A model generated the notes under the pieces. It saw nothing but the letters and a program-made list of their open reading frames with translations, was not told the DNA's origin and ran no database searches. Below are positions 62,094 through 64,000 of a stretch of 64,000 nt of DNA, in pieces. Source of the stretch: Candidatus Binatia bacterium (lineage in GTDB: Bacteria > Desulfobacterota > Binatia > Bin18). The stretch spans positions 1-64,000 of the forward strand of contig JAJDTY010000027.1 of assembly GCA_022826945.1 (NCBI GenBank). The letters are read 5' to 3'. Positions within the stretch are counted from its first letter, which is position 1. Each line of letters opens with the position of its first letter. The translations under genes and the position numbers were made by a program.

Positions 62094-63113
62094 ATGGATC
62101 GAAAATACTGGTCGTTTGTGATTCCGGCGCTTGAGCCGGACTTTGCCACTGCCGTCAAAAAGCTGGAAGACCGCGGCCTTGCCGGAGTCACCGTTCCTCA
62201 AGTGTATGGCTCACCGTTTGCGCCGTTGGCGGCCGCGGCGGTCTCGACAACGCGGCTCGAACTGGCCACCGGCATTGCGATCGGCTTGACGCGCAGCCCG
62301 TTTGAGACCGCCGTGACCTCGCTTGATCTCGACCACCTGTCCAAAGGCCGCTTCATTCTGGGGCTGGGTACCGGACCCAAACACTGGACCAACGGCTATT
62401 TCGGGATGCCGTACGACAAGCCGGTGTCACGGCTGCGAGAGGTCGTACAGATTCTGCGGCACGTTGAGGACGGCGCTCGCTCCGGGGAGATGCAGCCCTG
62501 GGAGGGACAGTTCTATCAACTCCAGTTTGATGCCTATCAACCTACGCTCCCGCCGTATCGCGAACGTATTCCTGTCTGGATTGCCGCCCTGCGCCAGCGC
62601 ATGTGTGAATTGACGGGCGAAGTGGCTGACGGCTTGATCGGGCATCCGGTCTGGTCGGTCGAGTGGTCTCTGGGCCAAGCCCAGGAGTCCGTGGCCGTCG
62701 GCGCGGCGCGTACCGGGCGCGATCCCGCCGCGATCCATTTTCAGCCCTGGGTGACAGTTTCTATTGATGAGGACGAAAGGGTGGCCTTGCAGGACGCAAA
62801 GCCCTGGCTGGCCTTCTATTCGGGCTTCAGCCAGTACTATCCCTATTTCGAGGCACACGGCTTCGGAGCCGAGGCACGTAAAATCAGCGAAGCCTCCAAG
62901 ACGATGAACTGCGTGCAGGCCGCGCAATACGTGCCGGACGAAATGGTCCGGGCGTTCGGCGCACACGGCACACCAGATCAGGTCCGGGAGCGGATTGAAC
63001 CCTTATGGCAGCGGGCCAACTCCATGTGTATCGTGCCACCCAACTGGGGAATGACACCCGAAAAACTGGCGAAAAAGATCCAGGCGATTGCCGATACCTT
63101 TTGGCCGCAGTAG
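62094..63113 (+). CDS. LLM-class flavin-dependent oxidoreductase
   Basis: A 339-residue luciferase-like TIM barrel. Visible: DRGLAGVTVPQVYGSPFAPLAAAA, TRLELATGIAIGLTRSPFETAVTSLDLDHLSKGRFILGLGTGPKHW and PVWIAALRQRMCELTGEVADGLIGHP. It resembles F420-dependent LLM members with the TRSPFETA strand. ATG 62094 follows GAGGAG; nine upstream codons in frame lack homology. Followed by an enoyl-CoA hydratase gene after 33 bp, repeating the LLM plus crotonase pairing seen on the minus strand at 51-53 kb. Confidence 0.87.
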   Translation: MDRKYWSFVIPALEPDFATAVKKLEDRGLAGVTVPQVYGSPFAPLAAAAVSTTRLELATGIAIGLTRSPFETAVTSLDLDHLSKGRFILGLGTGPKHWTNGYFGMPYDKPVSRLREVVQILRHVEDGARSGEMQPWEGQFYQLQFDAYQPTLPPYRERIPVWIAALRQRMCELTGEVADGLIGHPVWSVEWSLGQAQESVAVGAARTGRDPAAIHFQPWVTVSIDEDERVALQDAKPWLAFYSGFSQYYPYFEAHGFGAEARKISEASKTMNCVQAAQYVPDEMVRAFGAHGTPDQVRERIEPLWQRANSMCIVPPNWGMTPEKLAKKIQAIADTFWPQ

Positions 63114-63146
63114 GAAGGCGCACCGGTCGCTCTCAGGAGGAAGCCC

Positions 63147-63944
63147 ATGGATTTTCGTTATCTACTGATTGACCACGACCACGGCATTTGCCGCATTACC
63201 CTGAATCGCCCCGAACGCCTGAACGCGATTAACATTCGGGTCGGCCTGGAACTGCTCCAGGCGTTTGAGGCGTGTGATTATGACGACTCGGTCCGGGCCG
63301 TGATCCTGACCGGGGCGGGGCGGGCCTTCTGTGCCGGCGACGATCTCAAGGGTATGGCCGAACCCGACCAACCGGAACGGAGATTCGCGGACACGGTTAA
63401 GCACTACGTCCAGGGTGAAGGCCGCTGGCCTCTGGTGGTGGCCAAGATGCGCGCCTTGTCCAAGCCGGTCATCGGTATGATTAACGGGCACGCGCACGGA
63501 GCCGGCTTTAATCTTGCCCTGGGCTGTGACCTGCGCGTAATGGCCGATTCGGCAACCCTGTGTATTCCGTTCGTCAAGCGCGGCATCGCAACCGGCACCA
63601 GCCTGCTGCAACAGTTTGTGGGCATTGGCAAGGCAATGGAGTGGGCGCTACTCGGGCCACAGCTCTCCGCCCAGGAAGCGGAACGCTGGGGGCTGGCCAA
63701 CCGTGTGGTGCCTTTAGCAAAACTGGAAGAAGCCACCCTGGAACTCGCCCGCGAGTTAGCCCAGGGGCCGACACAAACCTACGGCTTTACCAAGTCGGCT
63801 GTTATTCACGGCTGGGAGTCATCGCCTGAACGGGCGTACGAGTACCAGGGCCAGGCTTATCTGTTGTCACATCAGACAGAAGACTTTCAGGAAGGCCGTC
63901 AGGCCTTTCTCGAAAAACGTCCCCCGCGCTTTCAGGGGCGGTAG
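63147..63944 (+). CDS. enoyl-CoA hydratase/isomerase family protein
   Basis: A 265-residue crotonase-fold protein: CRITLNRPERLNAINIRV, the oxyanion loops AFCAGDDLKGMA and GMINGHAHGAGFNLALGCDLRVM, then CIPFVKRGIATGTSLLQQFVG. The second catalytic Glu position of classical hydratases is not obvious, so the reaction is open. CAGGAGG precedes the ATG. The C-terminal EGRQAFLEKRPPRFQG segment is typical of the family. Confidence 0.9.
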   Translation: MDFRYLLIDHDHGICRITLNRPERLNAINIRVGLELLQAFEACDYDDSVRAVILTGAGRAFCAGDDLKGMAEPDQPERRFADTVKHYVQGEGRWPLVVAKMRALSKPVIGMINGHAHGAGFNLALGCDLRVMADSATLCIPFVKRGIATGTSLLQQFVGIGKAMEWALLGPQLSAQEAERWGLANRVVPLAKLEEATLELARELAQGPTQTYGFTKSAVIHGWESSPERAYEYQGQAYLLSHQTEDFQEGRQAFLEKRPPRFQGR

Positions 63945-63983
63945 ACAATCAGCCCGAATTCGTTCCCACAACAGGAGTGTCAC

Positions 63984-64000
63984 ATGACGAAACAACACAC
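63984..64000 (+). CDS. start of a further gene (cut by window edge)
   Basis: ATG 63984 follows ACAGGAGTG and gives MTKQH before the window ends. It is in the same direction as the preceding enoyl-CoA hydratase gene. The product cannot be named. Confidence 0.5.

Overview
The window looks like a chromosomal segment of a Gram-negative, Desulfobacterota/Tectomicrobia-like bacterium. The evidence is a deltaproteobacterial-style order (rpsR-rplI, thrS-infC-rpmI-rplT, ihfA-merR, dprA-topA-trmFO), lipoprotein and outer-membrane-type genes, and heavy expansion of flavin/F420-type luciferase-like monooxygenases (5), acyl-CoA dehydrogenases (3) and enoyl-CoA hydratases (3). This taxonomic guess is inference. 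No prophage, insertion sequence or CRISPR array was seen.

Layout. 1-8.5 kb: translation and nucleoid genes, with tRNA-Val(GAC); infC has a non-AUG start; pheS-pheT is inverted relative to the usual operon and sits between rplT and ihfA. 8.6-11.6 kb: a D,D-carboxypeptidase and an orphan GroEL. 11.7-25 kb: a co-directional catabolic-looking run (acyl-CoA dehydrogenases, MFS carrier, hydrolase, methyltransferase, three LLM oxidoreductases, LinB-like haloalkane dehalogenase, enoyl-CoA hydratase, GST, nitroreductase, SDR). 25-30 kb: a hicAB locus with amber-interrupted hicA, a PD-(D/E)XK nuclease, a MATE pump and an amber-interrupted MFS gene. 30-42.4 kb: TusA-like protein, UvrD-type helicase, argS, a decayed dprA, topA, trmFO, a vapBC pair and an acyl-CoA dehydrogenase. 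42.4-50 kb: lipoproteins, a TPR protein, an adenylyltransferase, a deoxyhypusine-synthase-like protein, a CysQ-like phosphatase. 50-64 kb: rhodanese, beta-oxidation-type enzymes, LLMs, a CPA2 antiporter, penicillin-acylase-like hydrolase, amidohydrolase and an OxyR-type regulator.

The most notable signal is two genes, 10 kb apart, that are intact except for one in-frame TGA lying exactly where the catalytic cysteine belongs: a tandem-domain rhodanese (TGA at 50199-50201) and an OxyR/LysR regulator (TGA at 61140-61142, the position of E. coli OxyR Cys199). Each TGA is followed by a hairpin at bacterial-SECIS distance, clear for the rhodanese and weaker for oxyR. I read them as candidate selenoproteins. 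A selenocysteine peroxide sensor would be a new kind of OxyR as far as I know. A catalase C-terminal relic lies beside oxyR. The other interrupted genes (hicA, MFS, dprA) carry TAG/TAA stops or frameshifts at non-cysteine positions and look like ordinary decay, which serves as an internal contrast.
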